Source: Cyclobacteriaceae bacterium
Lineage (GTDB): Bacteria > Bacteroidota > Bacteroidia > Cytophagales > Cyclobacteriaceae
Length of the DNA: 33,248 nt
Direction: 5' to 3'
Assembly: GCA_026129485.1 (NCBI GenBank)
Contig: JAHCHY010000028.1
Location: 1 to 33,248, forward strand
Below, in pieces: positions 23,590 to 32,518 of this stretch. Below the pieces are notes generated by a model. That model worked only from the letters and a program-made list of their open reading frames with translations, ran no database searches and was not told the DNA's origin. Position 1 is the first letter of the stretch. Each line of letters opens with the position of its first letter. A program made the position numbers and the translations under genes.

Positions 23590-24945
23590 ATGAATGCCCG
23601 TCAATACACGTTGCTGAACTCTGTAGTGGCCGCTATGGCCGGTTTTCTTTTTGGATTTGATACTGTTGTCATTTCAGGTGCCAATCAACCTATAAAGCTT
23701 CTGTGGGATACTTCGCCCTGGTTTCACGGATTTTTCATTATGTCTATGGCATTGTGGGGAACGGTGCTGGGCGCTTTGTTTGGAGGCGGGCCGACAGAAA
23801 AATACGGACGGAAAAAAGTGCTGTTCTGGATTGGCGTGCTCTACTTCGTAAGCGCAGTGGGTTCTGCCCTTGCTCCCGATCCTTATTCTTTCTCATTTTT
23901 CCGGTTTATCGGGGGCATTGGTGTGGGTGTATCATCAGTAGTAGCGCCAACCTACATTGCTGAAATTTCGACTGCGGCAATCCGGGGAAAGCTGGTGGCC
24001 ATGTACCAGTTCAATATTGTTTTCGGAATATTAATCGCCTTCCTTTCCAACTACTTCCTGATTGGCTTTGGCGGAAGCAATGACTGGCGCTGGATGCTGG
24101 GTGTAGAAGCAATTCCTGCATTTGCCTATACCTTACTGGTGTTAAGAATACCGGAAAGCCCACGCTGGCTTATCTCCAGAAAAAATGATCCGGCCACAGC
24201 CAAAAAAGTATTAACAGCTTTAGGCACGCCTGATGCAGATTCTGCTATTCGTGAAATTACGGAATCAAACAAGGCAGATGCTGGTGGCGATAAGCTGAAA
24301 GAATTTTTTAGCAAACGCCTGCTTAAGCCCATTACGCTGGCATTTTTTATTGCCTGCTTCAACCAGCTTTCGGGCATCAATTTCATTCTTTACTACGCAC
24401 CCGAAATCCTGGAGCGCGCAGGGCTTGCCGCCAAAGATTCGCTTTTCAACTCTATTGCCATCGGGGGAATCAATCTCGTTTTCACTTTCGTGGGATTATA
24501 CCTGATTGACCGCACCGGAAGAAAGAACCTGATGCTGTTGGGATCTTTCGGTTACATCATCAGCTTATCTATGGTAGCGTATGCTTTTTACTTTAACGCT
24601 GGCGAGCTGTTTTTGATGACATTCCTGTTGCTCTTCATAGCCGCGCATGCCGTAGGCCAGGGAGCCGTAATCTGGGTATTTATAGCCGAAATTTTTCCCA
24701 ACAAATCGCGTGCGCTTGGCCAATCGTTTGGCGCCAGTGTGCATTGGGTATTCGCAGCCCTTATTACGCTAATCATGCCGGTATTTCTGGATGCGCAGCA
24801 AGGTTTACTCAAGGATGACCCCTGGATCATCTTTGCCTTTTTCGCCTTTATGATGGTGATGCAATTAATCTGGGTGCTTACACGTTTCCCTGAAACCAAA
24901 GGTGTTTCGCTGGAAGAAATTCAGAAACGCCTGGGTATTCAATAA
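23590..24945 (+). CDS. MFS sugar porter family transporter
   Basis: The 451-residue protein has 12 predicted membrane segments and the sugar porter signatures in order: GFLFGFDTVVISG in TM1, EKYGRKK in loop 2-3, RFIGGIGVGVSSVVAPTYIA in TM4-5, PESPRWL after TM6, QLSGINFILYYAPEI in TM7, DRTGRKN in loop 8-9 and PETKGVSLEEI at the end. Such proteins (XylE, GalP, GLUT relatives) move hexoses or pentoses by proton symport or facilitated diffusion. The sugar cannot be told. It follows pyrE by 17 bases, so may share its transcript. Confidence 0.93.
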   Translation: MNARQYTLLNSVVAAMAGFLFGFDTVVISGANQPIKLLWDTSPWFHGFFIMSMALWGTVLGALFGGGPTEKYGRKKVLFWIGVLYFVSAVGSALAPDPYSFSFFRFIGGIGVGVSSVVAPTYIAEISTAAIRGKLVAMYQFNIVFGILIAFLSNYFLIGFGGSNDWRWMLGVEAIPAFAYTLLVLRIPESPRWLISRKNDPATAKKVLTALGTPDADSAIREITESNKADAGGDKLKEFFSKRLLKPITLAFFIACFNQLSGINFILYYAPEILERAGLAAKDSLFNSIAIGGINLVFTFVGLYLIDRTGRKNLMLLGSFGYIISLSMVAYAFYFNAGELFLMTFLLLFIAAHAVGQGAVIWVFIAEIFPNKSRALGQSFGASVHWVFAALITLIMPVFLDAQQGLLKDDPWIIFAFFAFMMVMQLIWVLTRFPETKGVSLEEIQKRLGIQ

Positions 24946-24965
24946 GCTTAGAAATTGAGTAACCT

Positions 24966-25526
24966 ATGCGATTAATCCCGTTGATGTTTTGCCTGCTTTT
25001 TGTAACCGGTACCGGGCAGGCGCAGGATCAGGAACAGGAAGTTTTAAACCTGCTGAATGAAGTACGGACCAATCCAAAACGGTTTATTAAAACGCGCGTT
25101 ACTCCTTATCTCGAAAGCAAGAGCCTTACCGGCAACCGGTTTGCCAAATCACTGATCCAGGATCTCAACAAAGCCAAACCTGTTCGTGCTCTCCAATCAT
25201 CGCCTGCGTTGGTTGATGCAGCGCGTTTTCATGCAAAAGATATGGGTACTACAGGGAGCACCGGGCATGAAAGTTCGGATGGTACTCCCTTTCATATTCG
25301 GGTGCGCAACCAATCGAAGGCCGGAGGCATGATTGCCGAGAACTGCGCTTACGGGCAAACCAGCGCGCTGGAAATCGTAATGGAACTGTTGATTGATGAT
25401 GGCATCGAATCATTGGGACATCGAAAAAATATTCTTGAACCCAAATACCAATGGATTGGTATTGCCATTGAGCTGCACAAAACCTACCGCACCAATTGTG
25501 TGATGGATTTTGCCGAACGCTTTTAG
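24966..25526 (+). CDS. Secreted CAP (SCP/PR-1) domain protein
   Basis: The 186-residue protein has a signal peptide (MRLIPLMFCLLFVTG, cleavage near GQAQ) and a CAP domain. The candidate CAP cavity residues are His101 (TGHESSDG), Glu125 (AENCAYG) and His152 (LGHRKNIL), and the opening EVLNLLNEVRTNPKRF is typical of bacterial CAP proteins. The biochemical role of bacterial CAP proteins is mostly unknown. Its stop overlaps the convergent DUF3052 stop by 4 bases. Confidence 0.92.
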   Translation: MRLIPLMFCLLFVTGTGQAQDQEQEVLNLLNEVRTNPKRFIKTRVTPYLESKSLTGNRFAKSLIQDLNKAKPVRALQSSPALVDAARFHAKDMGTTGSTGHESSDGTPFHIRVRNQSKAGGMIAENCAYGQTSALEIVMELLIDDGIESLGHRKNILEPKYQWIGIAIELHKTYRTNCVMDFAERF

Positions 25527-25930
25527 CGATCTTTTGTCCGGTAGACAAACTTAAGCCCCGACCAGGTATCATCCACAGCGCACACTTTTACGTCCACTAA
25601 TCCATTGGCCAGCCCGAAATCCCTGATTTTATTTTCGTCAAGATCGGTTGCTACTCCGGAAGCTTTTTTGGGCCATGAAACCCACAGCATACCATCTTTA
25701 TCAAGCGTTGATTTCAGTGTGAGGAAAAGCGATTCAAACTCAGATCTTGTCTTTACAAAAGCATGAATAAAATCAATGGGTTGGGTGGTTAACCGCTTTA
25801 CAACCCGTACAGATGGAGGCAATGGAGCCAGCCAATCCCAATATTCATGGGGTTCAGCAATAACACGCATGGAAATACTGTCCTTTATTCCCAGCTTTTT
25901 AGCCAACGGAGTCTGCGAGTAACCGGTCAT
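25523..25930 (-). CDS. DUF3052-family protein
   Basis: From ATG 25930 the protein is 135 residues and begins MTGYSQTPLAKKLGIK, the family's usual start; a TTG at 25957 would add nine residues. The rest matches DUF3052: a central helix-strand segment with an isolated LWVSWPKKASGVATDLDEN and the closing VDVKVCAVDDTWSGLKFVYR. The fold looks like a truncated methyltransferase-type or Rossmann-like domain, but no catalytic motif is evident. Function unknown. Confidence 0.85.
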   Translation of the reverse strand: MTGYSQTPLAKKLGIKDSISMRVIAEPHEYWDWLAPLPPSVRVVKRLTTQPIDFIHAFVKTRSEFESLFLTLKSTLDKDGMLWVSWPKKASGVATDLDENKIRDFGLANGLVDVKVCAVDDTWSGLKFVYRTKDR

Positions 25931-25960
25931 ATGTTTCGTTCTATCGATTCTTGCCAAAAG

Positions 25961-25992
25961 AAAATCCCGGGTGATGCTGCCCGGGATTTTTT
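25961..25992 (-). terminator. Strong terminator downstream of the LPP20-like gene pair
   Basis: An 11 bp perfect stem AAAATCCCGGG (25961-25971) with its complement (25980-25990) encloses an 8-base loop, and T-rich sequence follows on both strands. On the minus strand it lies 17 bases past the stop of the 26010 gene and before the DUF3052 start, so it separates the two transcription units. Confidence 0.88.
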
Positions 25993-26009
25993 ATTGAGGA
26001 TGGCTGCAA

Positions 26010-26570
26010 TTAATTGCCCAGCTTAGCCATTTCTTTTTCAAAAGTTTCTTTGAATTTTTCGTAGTCGTAGTCGATTTTCAAACGTTCATCCTTGGTTAAG
26101 CGCTCGTTGTATTTGGATACCAGTTCATCAGCAGAAAGCTCAATCGCTACATAAGTCTTGTAAGTGCCTTGTTCGGTCTTCATCAACTTTTCGCAAAGGG
26201 TTCTTATACCTGAAAGGGTCTGGTCTACTACTTCGCGGTTCAGGCTCTCAAAGCGTTCTTCTACCTCTTCCTTGTTATTAAACTCGCGCGAGTTCACGTA
26301 GTTATCCGTCACGGTTTTAACGGTAGTGTTGATGGCCTGAGCCAGCTCGTTACGCGCATTGGTTAATGCTTTCTTTTTAGAAGTTACCTGGTCCTGGCTT
26401 TCCCCGATTGAATTAGCCCGGAAAAATTTAGCCGTAGTAAAGTAGTCGGGGCCTGAGCAGGGAACCACCACTTCTTTTTCACCGGCAGGGATTTTCTCTT
26501 TGCCCTTACAACCGGCAATTATAGCTGCCGCAGCCAATACGGCAATTGAAACATAGTTTAACTTTTTCAT
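26010..26570 (-). CDS. LPP20-like lipoprotein, short
   Basis: From ATG 26570 the 186-residue protein has a lipoprotein signal ending at Cys21 (AAIIAGC). The mature part resembles the LPP20 family: ALTNARNELAQAI helix, alternating helix, then the strand TYKTYVAIELS, and a charged C-terminus. An in-frame ATG at 26630 sits in a duplicated copy of the same start context (see repeats) but would place 20 odd residues before the signal. It is downstream of a longer LPP20 lipoprotein on the same strand with a 113-base gap and ends before a strong terminator. Function unknown. Confidence 0.75.
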   Translation of the reverse strand: MKKLNYVSIAVLAAAAIIAGCKGKEKIPAGEKEVVVPCSGPDYFTTAKFFRANSIGESQDQVTSKKKALTNARNELAQAINTTVKTVTDNYVNSREFNNKEEVEERFESLNREVVDQTLSGIRTLCEKLMKTEQGTYKTYVAIELSADELVSKYNERLTKDERLKIDYDYEKFKETFEKEMAKLGN

Positions 26571-26639
26571 ATCAATTTGGAATTTGGTTATGCAATTTAC
26601 AATAATGCAATTAACAGGCCACACCTTCATATCAATTTG
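26566..26639. repeat. 14 bp direct repeat with duplicated start-codon context
   Basis: TTCATATCAATTTG occurs at 26566-26579 and 26626-26639, exactly 60 bases (20 codons) apart. On the minus strand each copy reads CAAATTGATATGAA and contains an ATG, and the two ATGs are in the same frame. The downstream copy is the start of the lipoprotein gene. Confidence 0.8.
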
Positions 26640-26683
26640 ATTTTTATCTTGTTAAGGGCTCTAATCCTATCAAAATCAATCAT

Positions 26684-28057
26684 TTACTGCAAAATTGCGT
26701 TCAGTAGCTCAGGCAATTTTTCGGTATTCAGTGTTTCCAGCGATTTGTTATAAGCCTCCTGGCTGGAGCGTTCAAAATCCAGGCTAAAACCTTTTATCCT
26801 GTCTAAGGTAGTGGCATAAATCTCTTTGTTATCGCGTGCTGTGGATACTTTTATTACAGCCGTAACATAGGTAATAAAAATACTCCCCGATTGTGCACCG
26901 CGCTCTGAATTGGCATCTACTGCCAGCCAGAGCTCGGCCTTGCCCCTGTCATCGGTAAACTCAAAACCCGCATTGGCTAAGTAGTTTTTAATCCTGTTCG
27001 TGATCTGTTGATTTTGCTTTGTTACGCCCAGGCTTTTTTCAATGGCCGTTACATAAACTAATGGCCGTTGCACTTTCATTAAAACCACTGCTTTGGGGAC
27101 TACCATTTTTTGGGCTACCAGCGAGTAGATCTCGTCCTGCACCTGGCCCACAAAATTCATCATATCCACTTTTACGCCTACCGTTTGCTCCATATCGCGT
27201 GAGCTGATCTTGGTAAGCAGGATTTTTACCTGGCCGTTCGCATCTGTTTTGTAAGTAGGGAAAACATCTCCCGCACCTTTTTCAAAGGCGGCCGCCAGGG
27301 GCAGATCGGCAACCGGCTTCCCGGATGCTTTATCAGTTGCACGTGCTGTTACAGCAAGGTCGCTCTGGGCCAGCCTGCGGTTCAGCATCATTTCTTTCGG
27401 ATCAACAGCGAGCGAAATTTTGTCTAACAGCAATTGCATGCCGGCCACAATTTCGTTGGTAAGCAAAATTTCTTTGCCCTGGTACTCTAACCGGATAGGC
27501 TCATCCAGGTATTTTTCTATTGCGCGAAAGCCCTGGTAATAAAACCCGAGGGAAACCACCGGCTCCCCGTTTCGTTCTGCTTCTTTCGCCTTGGTAAAAA
27601 AATCCAGCCCGAGCGTAATCGCATTTCGTTTTTGCTGATCTTTAATTTCCTTGTACCGTTGCTTGCTCAGGCGATAGTAAACCCAATAGTTCAATTCGTC
27701 TTCCCAAGCACCGGCTTGTTCAAACTCCTGAATTTCATCAGCCGCTGTGGTTTGAATAATCTGCTCGTACTTCTCCTGAAACTCCTTGTTGTTATCGATC
27801 TGCGTAAGCAGCGAAGTGGATGACACATTTACTTTGATTTGCGATACCAGGTCTTCCAGCGCGCTTTTTTTGGCTGACTGAATGTAGTTGTTGCTCCCCA
27901 TTTTAGCGCTGTGCCCCACCCCGGTGTAGTATCCTGCCAGCTCGGGCTTTGCCGAAAGCCAATCGGGTTTGGGGTTTTGCAGGTTCGACTTCAGGCTGGT
28001 GTTTACCGAGGGGCTGCAGCCGGCCAATAAAAGTGTGATAAATAGTAGCCGTTTCAC
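26684..28057 (-). CDS. LPP20-family lipoprotein, long
   Basis: The 457-residue protein begins at GTG 28057 with a short lipoprotein signal ending at Cys14 (LLLAGC). The region 30-155 shows an LPP20-type pattern (PDWL, YYTGVGHS, SAKKSALEDLVSQI, then YWVYYRLSKQRYKEI). Residues 230-290 look like a carboxypeptidase-regulatory or Ig-like beta domain with DANGQVKI. The C-terminal 130 residues contain VYVTAIEKSLG and AELWLAVDANSE, similar to other envelope lipoproteins with a second alpha/beta domain. It is probably an outer membrane or periplasmic protein; the role is unknown. It diverges from the 28207 lipoprotein. Confidence 0.78.
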   Translation of the reverse strand: MKRLLFITLLLAGCSPSVNTSLKSNLQNPKPDWLSAKPELAGYYTGVGHSAKMGSNNYIQSAKKSALEDLVSQIKVNVSSTSLLTQIDNNKEFQEKYEQIIQTTAADEIQEFEQAGAWEDELNYWVYYRLSKQRYKEIKDQQKRNAITLGLDFFTKAKEAERNGEPVVSLGFYYQGFRAIEKYLDEPIRLEYQGKEILLTNEIVAGMQLLLDKISLAVDPKEMMLNRRLAQSDLAVTARATDKASGKPVADLPLAAAFEKGAGDVFPTYKTDANGQVKILLTKISSRDMEQTVGVKVDMMNFVGQVQDEIYSLVAQKMVVPKAVVLMKVQRPLVYVTAIEKSLGVTKQNQQITNRIKNYLANAGFEFTDDRGKAELWLAVDANSERGAQSGSIFITYVTAVIKVSTARDNKEIYATTLDRIKGFSLDFERSSQEAYNKSLETLNTEKLPELLNAILQ

Positions 28058-28206
28058 AAAATTAAAATACGCTTGATTTCGTTAGGCCGAATATACCATA
28101 TCTATGCCAATTGCAGGATTTCCAGCGTTGACATCAGGTAAAATCGAGGCAAGAAACGAGATTTCTTCTAAAATTTTCTATTTTTAAACCATATAAACCG
28201 ACAGCG

Positions 28207-28713
28207 ATGAAACGAGTTACCTGGGTAGTTTGGATTGGTTTGATTGTGGCAGCCTGCCAGGAAAACGAAAACATTTCTGATTTTACGGGTAATGAAATAA
28301 CCTACGCGCTCAGGCCGGGTTCTGACTACGATGTTACCGGAACGGTGATTTTCAAAGAACGCAGGGATGGTACTACCAGCGTGTGGATTACATTAACCGG
28401 AACAGATGGCAACGACAAGCTACCGGTGCATTTGCATTTAGGTGATGTGAGCGAAGCCGATGCGGATGTAGCTGCGCTGCTAAGCCCGGTTGACGCAAAA
28501 AGCGGAAAAAGTGAAACCGTACTTACACGGCTGGCCGATGAAAGCGAAGTAACCTATACCAGCCTTTTGAAGCTCGAAGCTTGTATCAAAATTCACCTGG
28601 CCGATACCGGCCCGGGACGCGATGTGGTTTTGGCAGCCGGTAACATTGGCGAATCGTTTAGCAAGGCAATAGCAAACGGACGTACCGGAATCGGGGTTTG
28701 CAAAAGTGAATGA
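28207..28713 (+). CDS. Lipoprotein with SOD/CHRD-like beta domain
   Basis: The 168-residue protein has a lipoprotein signal ending at Cys17 (LIVAAC). The mature domain begins GTVIFKERRDG, then WITLTGTDG and VHLHLGD (His75, His77), and ends with CIKIHLADTGPGRD and LAAGNIG. The order of a first strand GTV-F, an H-x-H-x-G motif and a late G-x-IG resembles Cu/Zn superoxide dismutase and CHRD beta folds. Most copper ligands of SOD are not evident, so I do not call it an enzyme. Cys126 and Cys165 may form a disulfide. Its last 121 bases are covered by an antisense gene. Confidence 0.7.
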   Translation: MKRVTWVVWIGLIVAACQENENISDFTGNEITYALRPGSDYDVTGTVIFKERRDGTTSVWITLTGTDGNDKLPVHLHLGDVSEADADVAALLSPVDAKSGKSETVLTRLADESEVTYTSLLKLEACIKIHLADTGPGRDVVLAAGNIGESFSKAIANGRTGIGVCKSE

Positions 28714-28916
28714 TGCTGATTCCAAGGCAATGATTTTATGAAATCATTCGTCCTTTTTCGGGCTTCAGCAATAGAAACGCCTTGCTCCCATTCGTTTTCA
28801 AAATCAAAAAGACCAGTATCTTTTTTTTTAATCCATTTGATTTGTTTGATAACGACAGGATTGTCTAATGAGTTTATCCATTGGATGATTTCCTTTTTTT
28901 CACTTGCTATATCCAT
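28593..28916 (-). CDS. Orphan antitoxin-like small protein
   Basis: The 107-residue protein opens MDIASEKKEIIQWINSLDN, a pattern seen at the start of small Bacteroidota antitoxins paired with RelE/ParE-type toxins. The recognisable part ends near KSLPW (residues 61-65); the last 40 or so residues are read antisense to the 28207 lipoprotein and look like run-on sequence. No toxin gene follows. The gene has its own promoter-like boxes and a strong Shine-Dalgarno, unusual for the phylum. It could be a remnant of a toxin-antitoxin pair, or a small regulator. The family call is from memory of sequence pattern only. Confidence 0.6.
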   Translation of the reverse strand: MDIASEKKEIIQWINSLDNPVVIKQIKWIKKKDTGLFDFENEWEQGVSIAEARKRTNDFIKSLPWNQHHSLLQTPIPVRPFAIALLNDSPMLPAAKTTSRPGPVSAR

Positions 28917-28920
28917 TTCG

Positions 28921-28926
28921 CCTCCT
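28921..28926 (-). promoter_or_regulatory. Strong Shine-Dalgarno of the antitoxin-like gene
   Basis: On the minus strand AGGAGG (part of GAGGAGG) lies 4 bases before ATG 28916. Other genes in the window have no comparable site that I noticed, and Bacteroidota as a group rarely depend on this signal. It supports this start and hints at foreign origin. Confidence 0.7.
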
Positions 28927-28937
28927 CTTTAGTCTAT

Positions 28938-28967
28938 CAAATCTAAGGATATTTCAGAGTATTCAAA
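28938..28967 (-). promoter_or_regulatory. Probable promoter of the antitoxin-like gene
   Basis: On the minus strand TTTG (28967-28964) and a perfect -7 box TAGATTTG (28945-28938) are separated by 18 bases, slightly shorter than usual. The start codon is 21 bases further on. Confidence 0.5.
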
Positions 28968-28990
28968 CACATAGCAATCAATGTAAGGTA

Positions 28991-29758
28991 CTAATCACCG
29001 CCTTTTGTTTCAACCTGGTATGAGCTGAGCATGGCGGTAAAATACTCGCGGTTCATGCGGGCAATATTGGTGATCTTGATTCCTTTGGGACACTCCGCTT
29101 CGCAGGCATAGGTGTTGGTACACGATCCAAAACCTTCTGCATCCATCTGCGCTACCATTTTCTCGGCACGTTCCATCCGTTCGGGCTGGCCTTGCGGAAG
29201 AAGCGCCAGTTGGGAAATTTTTGCGCTGGTAAACAACATGGCCGAGGCGTTTTTACAGGCTGCCACACATGCGCCACAGCCGATGCAAGCCGCAGCATCC
29301 ATAGCTTCATCCGCTATTTTCTTAGCTATCGGGATTACGTTGGCATCGGGCACGCCCCCGGTATTTACCGATACATAGCCACCGGCTTGCTGAATTCTGT
29401 CGAACGCAGAACGATCCACCACCAGGTCCTTTACAACCGGAAACGCTTTTGCCCTCCAGGGCTCAATGGTAATCGTTTCGCCATCGTGAAACGAGCGCAT
29501 GTGCAACTGGCAGGTGGTGGTTTGAAGCGGCCCATGAGGATGACCGTTAATATACAAGCTGCACATGCCACAAATACCTTCCCGGCAATCGTGGTCGAAG
29601 TGCACGGGCTCTTCATTTTTTTTGATCAGCTCGGTGTTAAGCACATCGAGCATCTCCAGGAAAGACATATCGGGCGATACATGGTTGTGCACGTATGTTT
29701 TAAAAGCGCCCTTGTCGTCTTTGCTTTTTTGTCTCCAGATCTTTAGTGTAAGCTTCAT
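28991..29758 (-). CDS. sdhB: Succinate dehydrogenase/fumarate reductase iron-sulfur subunit
   Basis: SdhB passes electrons from the flavin of SdhA to the quinone site. The 255-residue protein has the [2Fe-2S] ligands Cys58, Cys63, Cys66 and Cys83 ([12 protein letters not shown]) and the ferredoxin-type set [11 protein letters not shown] (Cys158, 161, 164, 168) with later Cys213, Cys219 and Cys223. This arrangement supports the three clusters of the complex. It starts 2 bases after the sdhA stop and is the last gene of sdhCAB. Confidence 0.97.
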   Translation of the reverse strand: MKLTLKIWRQKSKDDKGAFKTYVHNHVSPDMSFLEMLDVLNTELIKKNEEPVHFDHDCREGICGMCSLYINGHPHGPLQTTTCQLHMRSFHDGETITIEPWRAKAFPVVKDLVVDRSAFDRIQQAGGYVSVNTGGVPDANVIPIAKKIADEAMDAAACIGCGACVAACKNASAMLFTSAKISQLALLPQGQPERMERAEKMVAQMDAEGFGSCTNTYACEAECPKGIKITNIARMNREYFTAMLSSYQVETKGGD

Positions 29759-29760
29759 GA

Positions 29761-31683
29761 TTACTTATAGCTACGTTGTGTCAACTTAACATTCTCAAAT
29801 TTCAATTCTTCCTTGTGCAACTGCTCGGCCTGGTTATCGCCTTTATATTCCCACGCTGAGGCATAGGCAAATTCATCGTCTTTGCGTTGGGCTTCGCCAT
29901 CGGCTGTAGCCGATTCTTCACGGAAGTGCCCACCGCACGATTCGCCCCGGTTCAGGGCATCATCTACCATCAGCTCACCTAATTCCAGGAAATCCGCTAC
30001 CCGTCCTGCTTTTTCCAATTCCATGTTCAGCTCGTTTGAGCTGCCCAGCACATTTACATTCTTCCAAAACTCTGCCCGTAATTCCTGAATTTTTCCTTTG
30101 GCTTTCTTCAATCCCGCCTCATTGCGCGACATGCCGCAGTACTCCCACATAATGTGGCCCAGCTCGCGGTGGAACTCATCTACCGCTTTGGCTCCTTTGA
30201 TCGATAGCAGCTTATCCATGCGCTCCTGCACACCTTTCTCAGCTTCTTTAAACTCAGGGCTGTCGGTACTTACTTTTTCATACGGCATTCCGGCCAGGTA
30301 ATCGCCAATGGTGTAGGGTATTACAAAATAGCCATCGGCAAGGCCTTGCATCAGCGCGCTGGCGCCAAGCCTGTTGGCGCCATGGTCTGAGAAGTTGGCT
30401 TCGCCCAAAGCATATAAACCGGGTACGGTCGTCATCAGGTTATAATCTACCCAAAGGCCGCCCATTGTATAATGCACGGCCGGGTATATCATCATGGGTA
30501 CTTCGTACGGATTATCGCCTGTGATCTGCATATACATATCAAACAGGTTTCCGTACTTCGCTTCAATTACAGCTTTTCCATCGCGTTTGATGGCATCGGC
30601 AAAATCCAGGAACACCGCCAGGCCAGTCGCCCCTACACCACGTCCTTCATCGCACACGTATTTGGCATTACGAGAAGCCACATCGCGTGGCACAAGATTA
30701 CCGAACGAAGGATATCTTCTTTCCAGGAAGTAATCCCGGTCCTCTTCTTTAATATTAGCTGCATCGCTGGCTTTCAATCCTTTTACCGCTACTTTGGGCA
30801 CCCACACCCGGCCATCATTACGCAAAGACTCTGACATCAGCGTAAGCTTTGACTGGTGATCGCCCGACACCGGGATACAGGTAGGGTGAATCTGCGTAAA
30901 GCATGGGTTGCCAAAGTATGCTCCCTTTTTATGCGCACGCCAGGCAGCCGTTACGTTAGAGCCTTTCGCATTGGTGGAAAGGTAAAATACGTTTCCATAT
31001 CCACCGGTACAAAGCAGCACAGCATGCGCACCGTGCGATTCAATCTTACCGGTAATGAGATCGCGCACTACAATACCGCGCGCCTTTCCATCTACAATTA
31101 CCACATCGAGCAGCTCGGTACGGTTATACATTTTTATTTTTCCGTTTGCAATCTGGCGGTTCAGCGCTGAGTACGCACCCAGCAACAGTTGCTGCCCGGT
31201 TTGACCACGCGCATAAAACGTACGCGACACCTGCGAGCCCCCGAAGGAACGGTTGGCCAGCAACCCGCCATACTCGCGGGCAAAGGGAACGCCTTGTGCC
31301 ACGCATTGATCGATGATATTTACACTTACTTCTGCCAAACGGTGCACGTTGGCTTCGCGTGCGCGGTAATCACCACCTTTTACGGTATCGTAGAAAAGAC
31401 GATAAACACTATCGCCATCGTTCTGATAATTCTTGGCTGCATTTATACCTCCCTGTGCCGCAATACTGTGCGCCCTGCGCGGGCTGTCCTGGAAACAAAA
31501 TGCCTTTACATTATAGCCGAGCTCGCCCAGCGAAGCAGCGGCCGAAGCGCCTGCCAGGCCGGTGCCCACTACGATAACATCATACTTTCGTTTGTTGGCC
31601 GGGTTAACAAGCTTCATGTTGAATTTATGCCTGCTCCATTTTTCGGCCAATGGCCCTTCCGGTACTTTAGAATTTAAGCTCAT
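29761..31683 (-). CDS. sdhA: Succinate dehydrogenase/fumarate reductase flavoprotein subunit
   Basis: SdhA oxidises succinate to fumarate. From ATG 31683 ([10 protein letters not shown]) it is 640 residues; an upstream in-frame start at 31749 would overlap sdhC and is unlikely. FAD binding is shown by [14 protein letters not shown] (36-49). The covalent FAD His is His72 in [11 protein letters not shown]. Later motifs HPTCIP and [17 protein letters not shown] are typical. The long type (640 rather than about 590 residues) is that of the epsilonproteobacterial/Bacteroidota fumarate reductase-like class. Confidence 0.97.
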   Translation of the reverse strand: MSLNSKVPEGPLAEKWSRHKFNMKLVNPANKRKYDVIVVGTGLAGASAAASLGELGYNVKAFCFQDSPRRAHSIAAQGGINAAKNYQNDGDSVYRLFYDTVKGGDYRAREANVHRLAEVSVNIIDQCVAQGVPFAREYGGLLANRSFGGSQVSRTFYARGQTGQQLLLGAYSALNRQIANGKIKMYNRTELLDVVIVDGKARGIVVRDLITGKIESHGAHAVLLCTGGYGNVFYLSTNAKGSNVTAAWRAHKKGAYFGNPCFTQIHPTCIPVSGDHQSKLTLMSESLRNDGRVWVPKVAVKGLKASDAANIKEEDRDYFLERRYPSFGNLVPRDVASRNAKYVCDEGRGVGATGLAVFLDFADAIKRDGKAVIEAKYGNLFDMYMQITGDNPYEVPMMIYPAVHYTMGGLWVDYNLMTTVPGLYALGEANFSDHGANRLGASALMQGLADGYFVIPYTIGDYLAGMPYEKVSTDSPEFKEAEKGVQERMDKLLSIKGAKAVDEFHRELGHIMWEYCGMSRNEAGLKKAKGKIQELRAEFWKNVNVLGSSNELNMELEKAGRVADFLELGELMVDDALNRGESCGGHFREESATADGEAQRKDDEFAYASAWEYKGDNQAEQLHKEELKFENVKLTQRSYK

Positions 31684-31708
31684 ATAAATACGATTGCGAC
31701 TAAGATCA

Positions 31709-32389
31709 TTAAGAATTAAAAAAGTACATAGCAATGGGTATCCATGCAAAGGCAGCCGGAACTACAATGGCAAATGTTTTTCCAACCACATTAATCAGGC
31801 CGTTGTATTTTAAGTGATTAAGGCCCAGCGTTTGAAATACACTGGCGAAGCCGTGCCACAGGTGGAAGCCTAAAGCCGCCATACAAACTACATAAAGGGC
31901 AACATACCAGTCTTTCTTAAACCAAAAGGCAACTTGCGCATATAAATCCTGTACCTCTTTTCCATCATACACCTGTGTGGCCAGGTTGCCAAAATGCGCT
32001 TCGGCATAGAAATGACGAAGGTGAACCACCAAAAAAATAAATATCAATGTTCCTAAAATGCCCATGTTGCGCGAAGCCCATACAGATCTTTTGTTAGGCT
32101 TGGCATAGCCCACCGGGCCGCGCGCCTTCCTGTTTTTAATAGTTAGCGCAATACCCCAGATCACATGAAGAATTATAAAAGCAAAGTTGCCCTTGGAAAC
32201 AAACTGGATGAGCGGGTTGTGGCCCATAAAGTCTGCGTAAATATTGAATGATTTACCCCCGTCATCTTTTAGTAGCTGAAGGTTACCTGCAAGGTGCACG
32301 GCCAAAAAGAGAATAAGGAACAAACCGGTTAAGGCCATCAGCACTTTTCTTCCAAGCGAGCTTGAGAAGAGATCTAAAAACCATTTCAT
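31709..32389 (-). CDS. sdhC: Succinate dehydrogenase cytochrome b subunit, diheme type
   Basis: The 226-residue protein has five predicted membrane segments. Four His residues at 32, 75, 123 and 176, spaced through successive segments, match the four axial ligands of the two b hemes in Wolinella-type FrdC. It anchors SdhAB to the membrane and reduces menaquinone. The single anchor subunit with two hemes is the usual Bacteroidota form. It is the first gene of the operon, 25 bases before sdhA. Confidence 0.95.
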   Translation of the reverse strand: MKWFLDLFSSSLGRKVLMALTGLFLILFLAVHLAGNLQLLKDDGGKSFNIYADFMGHNPLIQFVSKGNFAFIILHVIWGIALTIKNRKARGPVGYAKPNKRSVWASRNMGILGTLIFIFLVVHLRHFYAEAHFGNLATQVYDGKEVQDLYAQVAFWFKKDWYVALYVVCMAALGFHLWHGFASVFQTLGLNHLKYNGLINVVGKTFAIVVPAAFAWIPIAMYFFNS

Positions 32390-32410
32390 GCGTGTATAAT
32401 TGTTTTTTTA

Positions 32411-32435
32411 AGGTTACATGGAATAACCATAACCT
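32411..32435 (-). promoter_or_regulatory. Possible hairpin in the sdhCAB leader
   Basis: On the minus strand AGGTTATGG and CCATGTAACCT can pair around a 5-base loop with a two-base bulge. The hairpin ends about 21 bases before the sdhC start. It lacks a T tract on the coding strand, so it is not a terminator. A translational or stability role is possible but unproven. Confidence 0.35.
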
Positions 32436-32492
32436 GGATTGCCGGTTGGTGAAACACTTGCATCATGGCTATTTCATAGGTATAGGTTGAGC

Positions 32493-32518
32493 GTAATTTT
32501 GAACCGAATCAAAATTAC
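32493..32518. repeat. 9 bp inverted repeat over the sdh -7 box
   Basis: GTAATTTTG (32493-32501) and its exact complement (32510-32518) are separated by 8 bases. The right arm is the -7 box of the sdhCAB promoter read on the minus strand; the left arm carries the same box on the plus strand, but with no TTG at -33 spacing. Confidence 0.75.

Noticed and set aside
28057-28064. TAATTTTG on the minus strand at the GTG of the long LPP20 gene
   Set aside because: The box overlaps the start codon, so it cannot drive a transcript that contains the signal peptide.
29192-29746. 184-residue plus-strand frame opposite sdhB
   Set aside because: Shadow of sdhB; the sequence shows no family features while the opposite strand has all cluster cysteines.
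31684-31749. Longer sdhA start
   Set aside because: It would overlap sdhC, and the added residues do not match the family; ATG 31683 gives the normal N-terminus.
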